From NCBI RefSeq assembly GCF_900044055.2, contig NZ_FCOX02000024.1, forward strand, positions 56,035 through 120,034: a DNA stretch of 64,000 nucleotides, in the 5' to 3' direction. Both the position numbers and the translations under genes were made by a program. Positions 1-9,519 of the stretch are shown one piece after another. How positions within the stretch are numbered: the first letter of the stretch is position 1; each line of letters opens with the position of its first letter. Source of the stretch: Caballeronia calidae. Lineage in GTDB: Bacteria > Pseudomonadota > Gammaproteobacteria > Burkholderiales > Burkholderiaceae. The notes under the pieces are model-generated. The model saw nothing but the letters and a program-made list of their open reading frames with translations. It was not told where the DNA came from and ran no database searches.

Positions 1-624
1 TTCGAGCCCGCGCTGGTGCTCATGGACGAGCCGCTCGGTGCGCTCGACAAGCAACTGCGCGAGCAGATGCAGTACGAGATCAAGCAGATTCACGAGCAAA
101 GCGGTTTGACCGTGGTCTATGTCACGCATGACCAGAGTGAAGCCATGACCATGTCGGACCGTATTGCCGTGTTCAACAACGGCGTCATTCAGCAGCTCGC
201 ACCGCCGCCGGCCCTGTACGAAAGACCCGAAAACGCTTTCGTCGCGAGATTCATCGGCGAAAGCAATGAGCTCGTGGGAACCGTCTCCGTCATGGAGAAA
301 GAGCGCTGCACCGTGAAGCTGGCAAGCGGTCAGAGCATCAGGGCGAGCGTGGGGCCGACCGTTCGGGAAACCGGCTCCGCCAGCATTTCTCTGCGGCCGG
401 AGCGCGTGGCCGTGGGCGATCTGGCGAAGCGCTGCGACAACGTATTTCAGGGCGGCGTGAAGGACCTCATCTACTACGGCGACCATCTTCGCGTGGTGAT
501 GCAGGTCTGCGGACAGAGCGACTTCATCGTGAAGCTGCCGAACGACGGCGACGCGCGCCGCTTGCGCATCGGTGATTCCGTGCATGTCGGATGGATGGCG
601 GAAGCGTGCCGCGCCTTGCAGTGA
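1..624 (+). CDS. ABC transporter ATP-binding protein, polyamine-type (3' part only)
   Basis: The reading frame is open at the window edge, so the Walker A region lies outside. What remains starts at the Walker B/D-loop (LMDEPLGALDKQ) and the His switch (VYVTHDQSEAMT). It continues into a TOBE-like C-terminal region of about 110 residues, as in PotA/CysA/UgpC-type ATPases. It should power the importer whose two permeases follow at 857 and 2140. No binding-protein gene sits beside it; the likely partner is encoded at 12711. Substrate cannot be read from this subunit. The following permeases and the island context suggest a cationic or betaine-like amine (inference). Confidence 0.9.
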   Translation, partial: FEPALVLMDEPLGALDKQLREQMQYEIKQIHEQSGLTVVYVTHDQSEAMTMSDRIAVFNNGVIQQLAPPPALYERPENAFVARFIGESNELVGTVSVMEKERCTVKLASGQSIRASVGPTVRETGSASISLRPERVAVGDLAKRCDNVFQGGVKDLIYYGDHLRVVMQVCGQSDFIVKLPNDGDARRLRIGDSVHVGWMAEACRALQ

Positions 625-856
625 GCGCATCTTCGTAGCGCGATAACAACGCGGAGACATACCCGATTCGTTGCGAATGTAGTTAGCCATACTTATCAAG
701 GTGTGTTCGCGGCAACATGCAGATTCTCTTCGGCGACCGCGAAGAACACGCGAATCCGGAAAAGGCAAAACCACAACGACATCCGCGATTCGCTCGCCCG
801 GAAACGACTGCTTCAGTGTGAATTGATCAGGAGGACGCGGCTCAGTCCGCAAGACC

Positions 857-2143
857 ATGATGATGCTTCCCCATGATATTGCCGTTCCCACGGATCAGCC
901 GGTCGCCCAGCTGAACGTCCAGGACTCGAAGAGCCTGAAGGCCAGGCTTCGCAACGCAGAACGTGCCGAAAGAATCAAGGCAATGCTTCTGGTGGCGCCA
1001 TTGCTCGTGTTTCTCGTAGTGACGTTTCTCGTGCCGATCGGCAGTCTGCTGCTGAAGAGCTTTCGCGACGCAACCTTGTCGCAGGAGCTGCCGCACGCAT
1101 CGGTCATGCTGCGCGAGTGGGACCCCGGCCAGGGCAAGCTGCCGAACGAGCAGGTCTTCGACGCATTCGCGCACGATCTCATTGCGGCGAAGGGCGGTGA
1201 AGGCGTGAGCCGCGTTGCATCGAGACTCAACTATGACGAGGCGGGCATGCGCAGCCTCATCATGAAAACGGCCCGCCGCCTGAGCGTCGATGGCACCGGC
1301 ACGTGGCACGAGCGCCTGAGCGCCATCGACGAGCGCTGGAACGACATCGGCGCGTGGTCGACGCTCAAGTACGCATCGTCGCCGTGGACGCTCGGCTACT
1401 ACCTGAAAGCGTTCGACTTCAAGCGGGACGATCGCGGCGCGATCGTGCGCGAGAACCCGAGCGAGCGCCTGTACGTCGACGTGTTCGTGCGTACTGCGTG
1501 GGTCAGTATCGCGGTGAGCGCGCTGTGTCTTCTCTTCGGCTATCCGGTCGCGTACTTCCTCGCGAACATTCCGGCCCGCTTCAGCAACCTGCTGATGATC
1601 ATGGTGCTGCTGCCGTTCTGGACTTCGATTCTGGTGCGTACGACCTCATGGGTCGTCGTGCTGCAACAGCACGGTGTATTGAACGATCTTCTGAAAACCC
1701 TCGGGATGACCGAACACGGTTTTCAGCTCATCTATAACCGGTTCGGCGTGCTGGTTGCGATGACGCATATCCTGCTGCCCTACGCGATCCTGTCGCTGTA
1801 TTCGGTGATGAAGGGCGTGCCGAGCATTTACATGAAGGCAGCCCGCTCGCTCGGCGCGGGACCGATTCGCTCGTTTTTCCAGGCGTATTTTCCGCAAACG
1901 CTGCCGGGCGTCGGCGCGGCGGGCATGCTCACGTTCATTCTGGCGGTCGGCTACTACATCACGCCGGCTATCGTCGGCGGCCCCGATGACCAGCTCGCCA
2001 GCTACTACATCGCCAATCACGTGAACAACACGCTGAACTGGGGACTCGCCTGCGCGCTCGCTTCGATCCTGCTGGCAGGCGTGCTGGCGATCTACGCGAT
2101 CTTCGTTCGTATGACCGGCGGCGCCGGTGTCAAGCTGGGGTGA
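857..2143 (+). CDS. ABC transporter permease, PotB-like
   Basis: A 428-residue inner-membrane permease of the spermidine/putrescine (PotB) type. One transmembrane segment near residues 45-70 is followed by an unusually long hydrophilic insert (about residues 75-205), then a five-to-six-helix BPD_transp_1 core. The EAA-like loop reads AARSLGAGPIRSFFQ. Plain PotB proteins are about 280-300 residues, and the extra length is that periplasmic insert. Three ATG codons in a row (857, 860, 863) make the exact start uncertain. AGGAGG at 829-834 is rather far upstream. The gene overlaps the next permease gene by 4 bp, indicating translational coupling. Confidence 0.9.
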   Translation: MMMLPHDIAVPTDQPVAQLNVQDSKSLKARLRNAERAERIKAMLLVAPLLVFLVVTFLVPIGSLLLKSFRDATLSQELPHASVMLREWDPGQGKLPNEQVFDAFAHDLIAAKGGEGVSRVASRLNYDEAGMRSLIMKTARRLSVDGTGTWHERLSAIDERWNDIGAWSTLKYASSPWTLGYYLKAFDFKRDDRGAIVRENPSERLYVDVFVRTAWVSIAVSALCLLFGYPVAYFLANIPARFSNLLMIMVLLPFWTSILVRTTSWVVVLQQHGVLNDLLKTLGMTEHGFQLIYNRFGVLVAMTHILLPYAILSLYSVMKGVPSIYMKAARSLGAGPIRSFFQAYFPQTLPGVGAAGMLTFILAVGYYITPAIVGGPDDQLASYYIANHVNNTLNWGLACALASILLAGVLAIYAIFVRMTGGAGVKLG

Positions 2144-2982
2144 AACGAATGTTCAACTTTCCTGCATATGTGACGGTCTGGGGACGGCTCGGCCGATGGG
2201 CGCACGTCATTCTGTCGATGGCGATCCTCGTGTTCCTGATCTCGCCGATTCTGGTGGTGATGCCGCTGTCGTTCAACTCGCAACCGTACTTCACGTATCC
2301 GTTGCCCGGCGTGAGCCTGCGTTGGTATCACGACTTCATCAATAGCCCCGAGTGGATGCTCGCGCTCAAGAACACGGTGATCGTCGGCTCGGCGTCCACG
2401 GTGCTTGCCACGACGCTCGGCATCATGGCGTCGCTCGGGCTCACGCATCCGCGTCTGAAAGGCCGCGCGCTGATCACCGGCATTCTGGTGTCGCCGATGA
2501 TCGTGCCTTTGATCATCACGGCGGTCGGCGTGTATTTTGCCTTCAGCCCGTTCGGCCTCGTGAACAGCCTGACCGGGTTGATCCTCGCGCACGCCGCGCT
2601 CGGCGTTCCGTTCGTCGTGGTGACGGTCACGGCCACCCTGGCGGGCTTCAACGAGACGCTGTCGAGGGCGGGCCGCAGTCTCGGCGCCTCGCCGCTGCGC
2701 GTGTTCCTTCAGGTGAAGATGCCGATCATTGCGCCGGGCGTGATTTCCGGCGCGCTCTTCGCCTTTGCCACTTCCTTCGATGAGATCGTCGTCGCGCTGT
2801 TCCTGACCGGAACCGATCAGCGCACCGTGCCCCGTCAGATGTGGGCCGGCATTCGCGAGCAGTTGAGCCCCACGATTCTGGCTGTTGCGACCGTGCTCGT
2901 CGTCATCTCGACCTTGCTGCTCATCACGCTGGAACTTCTGCGCCGCAGGACCGAACGCTTGCGCGGTATGGCGAGCCTCTGA
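2140..2982 (+). CDS. ABC transporter permease, PotC-like
   Basis: A 280-residue inner-membrane permease with six predicted helices and the EAA loop motif (AGRSLGASPLRVFLQVKMP), typical of PotC. It starts at a GTG overlapping the stop of the preceding permease; an ATG at 2149 is an alternative. It forms the translocation pore with the 857-2143 product and is energised by the ATPase at the window edge. The putA-like gene follows almost immediately, so uptake and catabolism are probably co-transcribed. Confidence 0.9.
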   Translation: MKRMFNFPAYVTVWGRLGRWAHVILSMAILVFLISPILVVMPLSFNSQPYFTYPLPGVSLRWYHDFINSPEWMLALKNTVIVGSASTVLATTLGIMASLGLTHPRLKGRALITGILVSPMIVPLIITAVGVYFAFSPFGLVNSLTGLILAHAALGVPFVVVTVTATLAGFNETLSRAGRSLGASPLRVFLQVKMPIIAPGVISGALFAFATSFDEIVVALFLTGTDQRTVPRQMWAGIREQLSPTILAVATVLVVISTLLLITLELLRRRTERLRGMASL

Positions 2983-3021
2983 GTGTCATCCATGACCCAG
3001 TATCCATCAGGTAACCTCATC

Positions 3022-6000
3022 ATGCTGTCGGAAATCCAATCGATCCAACCCGCTGCAACCCAACTCGAGACCCTGCGTCAGCGCATCTGCGAAGCATCAT
3101 CGTTGCCCGAGGACGTCGTCGTGCAAGCGCTGATGAAGGAAGCGCAGTTCGATGCGGCAACGTTGAAGAAGACGCAGGATCTCGCGGCGCGTCTCGCGCA
3201 AGGCGTGCGCGACGCGCGCATCGATGCGGGCGGCGTCGACTTGCTCACGCAGGAATTTTCGCTCGACAGCCGCGAGGGCATCGCGCTGATGTGTCTCGCC
3301 GAAGCAATGCTGCGCATTCCCGATACCGAGACGCGCAATCAGCTGATCCGCGACAAGATCGTCGATGCGGACTGGCGCGCGCATATCGGCAAGTCGCCTT
3401 CGTTGTTCGTCAACGCGACGGCGTGGGGCCTGCTCGTGACCGGCAAGCTGCTGAAGCAGCCGGACGACAACGCGCTGGCGGAAGCGCTGACGCGTGTCGT
3501 GCGCAAGGGCGGCGAGGCGGTCGTGCGCGGCGGCGTGGCCTATGCGATGCGCATGCTCGGCAAGCAGTTCGTCACGGGGCAGACGATCGAAGAGGCGATC
3601 GGCGTGGCGAAGGGCCGCGAATCGAATGGTTATCGTTACTCATACGACATGCTCGGCGAGGCCGCGCTGACCGACGAGGACGCGCAGGCTTACTTCGAGT
3701 CGTATCGTCACGCCATCGAAGCGATCGGCCGCGACGCGAAGGGGCAAGGACCGATCGACGGCCCCGGCGTATCGGTGAAGATATCGGGCCTGCATCCGCG
3801 CTATGAACTCGCGCAACGCGAACGCGTGCTGGCGGAGATGTATCCGCGCCTGCTGCAGCTCGCGCAACTGGCGAAGCACTATGGCATCGGCTTTCACCTC
3901 GATCAGGAAGAGTCGGCGCGTTTCGACCTGACGCTCGACATGCTCGAACTGCTGTGCGCCGAGCCGTCGTTGAGAGGGTGGAACGGCATCGGCATTTCGC
4001 TTCAGGCGTATCAGAAGCGCGGGCGCGCGGTGGCCGAATGGATCATCGCGCTGGCGCGTGCGAATGGCCGCCGAATCAACATTCGTCTCGTGAAGGGCGC
4101 GTATTGGGACACGGAGATCAAGCTGGCGCAGGATGCCGGTGCGGTGGGCTATCCGGTGTTCACGCGCAAGGTGCATTCCGATGTGAGCTATATCGCCTGC
4201 GCGAAGGCATTGCTCGACGCGCCTGATGCCATCTTCCCGCAGTTCGCCACGCACAATGCGTTCACGGTGGCCGCGGCGCACACGCTCGCCGGCGACAAGG
4301 ACTACGAGTTCCAGTGTCTGCATGGCATGGGCGAAACGGTGTATGACCAGGTCGTGAGCGCGTCGAAGCTCGGCAGGCCGTGCCGCATCTATGCGCCGGT
4401 CGGGCCGCACGCGACCTTGCTCGCCTACCTCGTGCGCCGCTTGCTGGAGAATGGGGCGAATTCGTCGTTCGTCAATCAGATCGTCGATCCGGCGGTGAGC
4501 ATCGCCGATATCGTGCAGGACCCGGTGGCGAAGGCGGCGCGCACGGGCGGCAAGCCGCACGCGGGCATCGTGTCGCCGCGTGGATTGCTGCCGGGTCGAT
4601 TGAACGCCGCGTCGATGGACTTTGCCGGTTCGAAGGACTTCGCGCAGGCCGTGACGGCGATCCGGACGAGCCGGATCAACGCGAAGCCCATCGTTGCAAC
4701 GGCTGCAGACGCAGCCGGCGATGCGACCGCGCTCGTGCATAGCACCAGCAAGCTGGCCGAAACGATCGGCAGCGTGACGAGCTGCACGATGAACGCTGTC
4801 GCTGGCGCGCTTGCGTCGGCGACGCAGGCATGCGATGCGTGGGCGGCATCGTCGGCATCCGAGCGCGCCGAACTGCTCGAGCGCGTCGCGTCCTCGCTGG
4901 AAAGCAGAGGCGCGCACTTTGGCGCCCTGCTGGCGCTCGAGAGCGGTGCAACGCTGTCCGAGGCGGTCGAAGAGGTCCGTAGCGCCGTCAACATGTGCCG
5001 GCTCTACGCGCATCAATCGATGAGCGACTCGCGGCTCGCCGATGCGAAGCCGCTCGGCATTGTGGCGAGCATCAGCCCGTCGGCATCGCCGCTGTCCTGC
5101 TTCGTCGGACAGGTTGCGGCGGCGCTCGCCACGGGAAATGCGGTCGTTGCGAAACCGTCGTCGGATGCTTCGCTGGTCGCGTTCGAGGCCGCGCGTGTGT
5201 TCATCGACGCCGGCTTGCCCGCCGGCGTGCTGCAACTGGTTCCCGGCGATGGCGCGACCATCGGCCAGGCATTGATCGCCGACTCGCGTGTCGCTGCCGT
5301 TTTGTTCGGCGGATCGCGTGAGGTTGCCGCGTCGATCTCGGCCCGGCTGGCGGAGCGCGCGCAGCCTGCCAGGTTCATCGCTTCGCATGCCAGCGCGAAC
5401 GCGATGATCGTGGACAGCTCGGCGCTGCCGGAACAGGTCATCTCCGATGCGATCCGGTCCGCTTTCCATTTCGCGGGGCAGTCGCTCGCGTCGTTGCGCC
5501 TGCTCTGCCTTCAGGACTCGACCGCCGACAAGGTCTTGCGCATGCTCAACGGCATGCTCAGCGAGCGAAACACGGGCGATCCACTCAGCGTGTCGACCGA
5601 TATCGGCCCTGTGGTCAGCCGGGCGGCGAAGGACCGCGCGGAGACCTATCTCGCGCAACTGCGGCGGCAGGGATTCGCGGTCACACGAGGCAAGGTGTCG
5701 GCCGAATGCACGGACGGTAACTTCGTCGCGCCGGCTATCGTCGATATGAAAGATGTGGCGTCGCTCGGGGCCATCGATGCCGGCGTCGCCGGTCCCATTC
5801 TTCATGTCGTCCGCTTCAGGACGGGCGCGATGGACGATCTCATCGAGCGCCTCAATGCGCTCGGCTGTGCCGTGCTGGGTCTTCACACGCGCATCAACGA
5901 AGCCAGCGGCAAGCTGCTGTCCTTCTCGAAAGCGAACAGCATTTGCATCAACCGGTCCATGCATCAGGCGTTTCCCGGCATGCAGCCCGCCGGCGGTGTC

Positions 6001-6789
6001 GGTGCAGCCGGCACCGGTCCGATGACCGGCGGCCCGCTGACGCTTCTCAGTCTCACGCGCCACGAGGCGTCATCCTATGAAGCGTCTCAGGGGCCGTTCG
6101 GCAGGTCGAAGGCGGCCGTGAGCGAGAAGTTCTTCGAGTTTCCTGTCGAGACCGCCGACGGACGTCTCATGCCGCGTGTCGCCGCGCATACGCAAGCCCA
6201 TGCGGATCGTCGGCATAAGATCGATTCGATTTTGCGAGCGTCGATGCTGGCGCAGATGGATGCCGCTCAACGTGCTTCGGCCGAAGTCTTCCGCTCGCGC
6301 CTGAGCCAGTTGATCGACTCGTCGAAGCCGCTCAGTCTGCCGGCGCTGACGGGCGAGGAAAACACGGTCGAACTCCTGCCGCGAGGACAGGTGCTTTGCA
6401 CGGGCGAGTCGGCGTTTTCGCTTGCCATGCAGGTGATGGCGACGGTCGCGTTCGGCAACGACGCCGTGCTGCCGAAGTCCGCCATCGCCGATGAGATCGC
6501 CGCCGTGCTGAACGGTGCATGCAAGGTGATCGCATCGGCGGACGTGAAGCGGGCACTGGCTGGCGAATTGCGGGATGTCCGCGTCGAGGCCGTTCTCGCC
6601 GCCGCCGATTACCGCGACCTCGGCAACCTGCGTCGCCTGTGCGCCGCGCGAATGACGAGCGTGGTCGTCGCGGAGGCGTCCGGACGATACGACTGGACGC
6701 AACTCGTGCGCGAACGCGTGACGACCGTGAACGCGAGCGCGGCTGGCGGCAATACGCAACTGATGGTCATGAGCGAGGATGCCGCGTAA
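3022..6789 (+). CDS. putA: PutA-type proline dehydrogenase with a degenerate P5C dehydrogenase domain
   Basis: About 1255 residues. The FAD-dependent proline dehydrogenase half keeps its signature blocks: KGAYWDTEIK, TRKVHSDVSY, FATHNAFT, FQCLHGMGE and RRLLENGANSSF. No N-terminal RHH DNA-binding domain is visible, so this is not the trifunctional form. The C-terminal aldehyde dehydrogenase half is recognisable (PAGGVGAAGTGP), but its active site is gone. The usual GQRCSALR is GQSLASLR (Leu codon 5485-5487 in place of Cys), and the Glu of AETGGQNA is replaced by Ser (codon 5383-5385). Proline or an analogue could be oxidised to the pyrroline, but the second step should not occur here. Starts at 2983 (GTG) or 2992 (ATG) are possible; 3022 has AGG upstream. 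Confidence 0.88.
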   Translation: MLSEIQSIQPAATQLETLRQRICEASSLPEDVVVQALMKEAQFDAATLKKTQDLAARLAQGVRDARIDAGGVDLLTQEFSLDSREGIALMCLAEAMLRIPDTETRNQLIRDKIVDADWRAHIGKSPSLFVNATAWGLLVTGKLLKQPDDNALAEALTRVVRKGGEAVVRGGVAYAMRMLGKQFVTGQTIEEAIGVAKGRESNGYRYSYDMLGEAALTDEDAQAYFESYRHAIEAIGRDAKGQGPIDGPGVSVKISGLHPRYELAQRERVLAEMYPRLLQLAQLAKHYGIGFHLDQEESARFDLTLDMLELLCAEPSLRGWNGIGISLQAYQKRGRAVAEWIIALARANGRRINIRLVKGAYWDTEIKLAQDAGAVGYPVFTRKVHSDVSYIACAKALLDAPDAIFPQFATHNAFTVAAAHTLAGDKDYEFQCLHGMGETVYDQVVSASKLGRPCRIYAPVGPHATLLAYLVRRLLENGANSSFVNQIVDPAVSIADIVQDPVAKAARTGGKPHAGIVSPRGLLPGRLNAASMDFAGSKDFAQAVTAIRTSRINAKPIVATAADAAGDATALVHSTSKLAETIGSVTSCTMNAVAGALASATQACDAWAASSASERAELLERVASSLESRGAHFGALLALESGATLSEAVEEVRSAVNMCRLYAHQSMSDSRLADAKPLGIVASISPSASPLSCFVGQVAAALATGNAVVAKPSSDASLVAFEAARVFIDAGLPAGVLQLVPGDGATIGQALIADSRVAAVLFGGSREVAASISARLAERAQPARFIASHASANAMIVDSSALPEQVISDAIRSAFHFAGQSLASLRLLCLQDSTADKVLRMLNGMLSERNTGDPLSVSTDIGPVVSRAAKDRAETYLAQLRRQGFAVTRGKVSAECTDGNFVAPAIVDMKDVASLGAIDAGVAGPILHVVRFRTGAMDDLIERLNALGCAVLGLHTRINEASGKLLSFSKANSICINRSMHQAFPGMQPAGGVGAAGTGPMTGGPLTLLSLTRHEASSYEASQGPFGRSKAAVSEKFFEFPVETADGRLMPRVAAHTQAHADRRHKIDSILRASMLAQMDAAQRASAEVFRSRLSQLIDSSKPLSLPALTGEENTVELLPRGQVLCTGESAFSLAMQVMATVAFGNDAVLPKSAIADEIAAVLNGACKVIASADVKRALAGELRDVRVEAVLAAADYRDLGNLRRLCAARMTSVVVAEASGRYDWTQLVRERVTTVNASAAGGNTQLMVMSEDAA

Positions 6790-6941
6790 CGTGACGATAT
6801 GGGCGGGCTGTGTCCGTCCATTGGCATCTGTCATTGACGTCCGTCCTGGTCACAACGAGCGACATGCTGCGTTCCGGCCTCGACGGACGTTTTGCATCTC
6901 GCGGTCGCAAGCGCGCGAGTCGATATAAAGGAGAGGGCGAA

Positions 6942-7742
6942 GTGTCGGACGTTTTCAGTTTCCATCAGGGCAACATGCCTGTGTTGATCTCCATCCCGCA
7001 TCTGGGAACGAATATCCCGAATGAGATCGCCGAACACATGACTGACGCAGCGCTGCGCGTCGCGGACACGGACTGGCATCTGGACAGGCTGTACGCGTTC
7101 GCGCAGCGTGCCGGCGCATCGATACTGGGGGCGAAGATATCGCGGTATGTCATCGATCTCAACAGGCCGCCGACCGGCGAGAGCCTTTACCCCGGTCAGA
7201 CGACGACGGGCCTGTGCCCCGGCGAAACCTTTCGTGGAGAGCCTGTGTACCGGAGCGGTCGCGCGCCGGAGCAGGCGGAAGTGCGGCATCGATTGCAGAT
7301 GTACTGGGAGCCATACCATGCAAAGCTGCGCGCCGAGCTGGACGCGATGTGCGCGAAGTTCGGCAGCGTGCTTCTCTGGGAAGCGCACTCCATTGCGAGC
7401 ATCCTGCCACGCCTGTTCGAAGGCAAGCTGCCCGACTTCAACGTCGGTACGAATGCGGGCGCGAGTTGCCGGCCGGAGATTCTCGATGCGATTTGCGGCG
7501 AACTCGAAAGTCAGCCGTTCACATGGGTCGGCAACGGCCGTTTCAAGGGCGGTTACATCACGCGAGCCTATGGCCGTCCTGACGATGGAATCAACGCCGT
7601 GCAACTGGAGATGTGTCAATCGACCTATATGAACGAGAGCGCGCCTTTCGAATATCGGCCTGAGCTTGCCGAGCGCGTGCAGCCGGTGGTGGAACGCATG
7701 GTCGCCGCCGCCGTGCGCGCGAACGCGCAAGCTGGCCGGTAG
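6942..7742 (+). CDS. N-formylglutamate amidohydrolase family protein (HutG-like)
   Basis: A 266-residue zinc amidohydrolase of the N-formylglutamate deformylase family, with blocks ISIPHLGTNIP, DTDWHLDRLY, VIDLNRP and WEAHSIAS. The family removes formyl groups from N-formyl amino acids in the last step of one histidine pathway. No hutH, hutU or hutI is in the window, so a histidine role is doubtful. The substrate may be another N-formyl or N-acyl amino acid made in this cluster (inference). The GTG start at 6942 is chosen because AAGGAGA lies just upstream (6928-6934) and the length then matches the family. It is the last gene of the plus-strand transport/putA run. Confidence 0.85.
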   Translation: MSDVFSFHQGNMPVLISIPHLGTNIPNEIAEHMTDAALRVADTDWHLDRLYAFAQRAGASILGAKISRYVIDLNRPPTGESLYPGQTTTGLCPGETFRGEPVYRSGRAPEQAEVRHRLQMYWEPYHAKLRAELDAMCAKFGSVLLWEAHSIASILPRLFEGKLPDFNVGTNAGASCRPEILDAICGELESQPFTWVGNGRFKGGYITRAYGRPDDGINAVQLEMCQSTYMNESAPFEYRPELAERVQPVVERMVAAAVRANAQAGR

Positions 7743-7745
7743 CGG

Positions 7746-7783
7746 AAAAAAGCCGTCGCGATGGCAGCACCATCGGCGACGGC
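7746..7783 (-). terminator. Intrinsic terminator of the etfBA operon
   Basis: An inverted repeat has arms 7752-7764 and 7770-7783, 13 pairs with one bulged C and a 5-nt loop. On the minus strand it is followed by a run of six T (plus-strand A-run 7746-7751). It lies between the convergent hutG-like and etfA genes and reads as a canonical terminator for the minus-strand operon. The stem could also slow plus-strand transcription. Confidence 0.8.
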
Positions 7784-7814
7784 AGAACACCCTGGGAAGG
7801 TGCTTGCAACCAGG

Positions 7815-8744
7815 TCAGAGCGACTTCGTCAGATCAGGCACGGCCTGAAAGAGATCGGCGACGAGTCCATAGTCCGCGACGCCGAAGATCGGCGCTTCCG
7901 CATCCTTGTTGATCGCGACGATGACCTTCGAATCCTTCATCCCCGCGAGATGCTGGATCGCGCCGGAAATGCCCACGGCCACATACAGTTCCGGCGCGAC
8001 GATCTTGCCCGTCTGACCGACCTGAAGGTCGTTTGCCGCGTATCCCGAGTCCACGGCCGCCCGCGATGCGCCGATGGCCGCGCCGAGCTTTGCGGCGAGC
8101 GGATCGAGCAACGCGAAATTTTCCGCGCTGCCGAGGCCTCGACCGCCCGACACGATCGCGCGCGCGGAGGTCAGATCCGGCCGGTCGCTCTTCGCGATTT
8201 CACGGCGCACGAACTTCGAAAGACCGGTGTCGGGCACCGCCGCGGCTTCCTCGATCGACGCGCTGCCGCCCTCGGCCGATGCCGCATCGAACGCCGTGGT
8301 GCGAATCGTCGCGACCTTGATCGCGTCGCTCGTCTGCACGGTCGCGATGGCATTGCCCGCGTAGATGGGACGCTGGAACGTGTCGGGCGAATCGACTGCG
8401 ATCACGTCGGAAATCTGCGATGCATCGAGTTTTGCGGCCACGCGGGGCGCCACGTTCTTGCCGGCTGCCGTTGCCGCGAAAAACACGTGCGAGTAATCCC
8501 TCGCGATCGCCACGACCTGAGCGGCGATATTTTCGGCGAGGCCATCGGCGAGATGAGGGGCAGCGACGAGAATGACTTGATCGACGCCCGCGATCCGGCT
8601 TGCGGCATCGGCCACGCCGCGCGCCGCGGCACCAGCCACGAGCACATGCACACCGCCACCGATCTTCGAGGCGGCCGTCACCGTATGCAGCGTCGCGGCC
8701 TTGAGTTGCGCGTTGTCATGTTCGGCAATTACGAGAGTCGTCAT
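7815..8744 (-). CDS. etfA: Electron transfer flavoprotein alpha subunit
   Basis: A 309-residue ETF alpha subunit. The C-terminal FAD-binding domain shows SGGRGLGSAENF, GQTGKIVAPELYVAVGISG and INKDAEAPIF. With EtfB it carries electrons from flavin dehydrogenases to ETF:quinone oxidoreductase. The etfB stop codon is directly adjacent to the etfA start, so the two are co-translated. This is probably a dedicated ETF pair, since its operon also has a DAO-family flavoprotein, the class (dimethylglycine, sarcosine or N-methyl amino acid dehydrogenases) that donates to ETF. Confidence 0.95.
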   Translation of the reverse strand: MTTLVIAEHDNAQLKAATLHTVTAASKIGGGVHVLVAGAAARGVADAASRIAGVDQVILVAAPHLADGLAENIAAQVVAIARDYSHVFFAATAAGKNVAPRVAAKLDASQISDVIAVDSPDTFQRPIYAGNAIATVQTSDAIKVATIRTTAFDAASAEGGSASIEEAAAVPDTGLSKFVRREIAKSDRPDLTSARAIVSGGRGLGSAENFALLDPLAAKLGAAIGASRAAVDSGYAANDLQVGQTGKIVAPELYVAVGISGAIQHLAGMKDSKVIVAINKDAEAPIFGVADYGLVADLFQAVPDLTKSL

Positions 8745-9494
8745 TCAAATCACCTTCGCTTCGTTTTGCAGTTTCTCGACGAGCGTCGCGACATCGGGCA
8801 CGACGATGCCGGTCTTGCGTGCCGGCGGCTCGACGACCTTGAGCGTTTTCAGACGCGGAGACGGATCGACGCCCAGGTCGCCCGGCTTCAGCACATCGAT
8901 GGGCTTCTTCTTCGCTTTCATGATGTTCGGCAGCGTCACGTAGCGTGGCTCGTTCAGTCGCAGATCCGTGGTGACGATCGCGGGCAGCGTGATGGATACG
9001 ACCTCGAGACCGCCATCGACTTCGCGCGTGACGGTGGCGGTTTCGCCATCGATCTCGATGTGGCTGGCGAATGTCGCTTGCGGCCAGTCCAGCAGCGCGG
9101 CGAGGAGCTGGCCGGTCTGGCCGGCGTCGTCGTCGATGGCCTGCTTGCCGAGAATCACGAGGCGCGGCTGCTCCTTGTCGATGACGGCCTTCAGCAGCTT
9201 CGCGACCGCCAAGGGCTGCAACTCCGCATCCGTCTCGACCAGCACGCCGCGATCGGCGCCGATCGCGAGCGCGGTGCGCAGCGTCTCCTGACATTGCGGT
9301 ACGCCGCACGATACGGCGATGACTTCGGTCGCCTTGCCCGCTTCCTTCAGGCGAGTCGCGGCCTCGGTCGCGATCTCGTCGAACGGGTTCATCGACATCT
9401 TCACGTTGCCGATATCCACGCCGCTTTGATCCGCCTTGACGCGCACCTTGACGTTGTAATCCACCACGCGTTTCACTGCTGTCATGACTTTCAT
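8745..9494 (-). CDS. etfB: Electron transfer flavoprotein beta subunit
   Basis: A 249-residue ETF beta subunit, the usual length when started at MKVMTAVKRVVDYN. It has the ETF signature region (DLRLNEPRYVTLPNIMKAKKKP) and the AMP/FAD-site segments (GKQAIDDDAGQTG). An in-frame ATG further upstream at 9539 would overlap the hutD-like gene and add residues foreign to the family, so it was not used. It is co-transcribed with etfA downstream and with the hutD-like and DAO-family genes upstream. Confidence 0.95.
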   Translation of the reverse strand: MKVMTAVKRVVDYNVKVRVKADQSGVDIGNVKMSMNPFDEIATEAATRLKEAGKATEVIAVSCGVPQCQETLRTALAIGADRGVLVETDAELQPLAVAKLLKAVIDKEQPRLVILGKQAIDDDAGQTGQLLAALLDWPQATFASHIEIDGETATVTREVDGGLEVVSITLPAIVTTDLRLNEPRYVTLPNIMKAKKKPIDVLKPGDLGVDPSPRLKTLKVVEPPARKTGIVVPDVATLVEKLQNEAKVI

Positions 9495-9519
9495 TTCAGG
9501 TTCCCTTTTGAACGTGCGC

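Noticed and set aside
3640..6063. 807-codon open frame antisense to putA
   Set aside because: High GC and codon bias keep the opposite strand open. The translation is Arg/Asp/His-rich with no family features, while the plus strand is a clear PutA.
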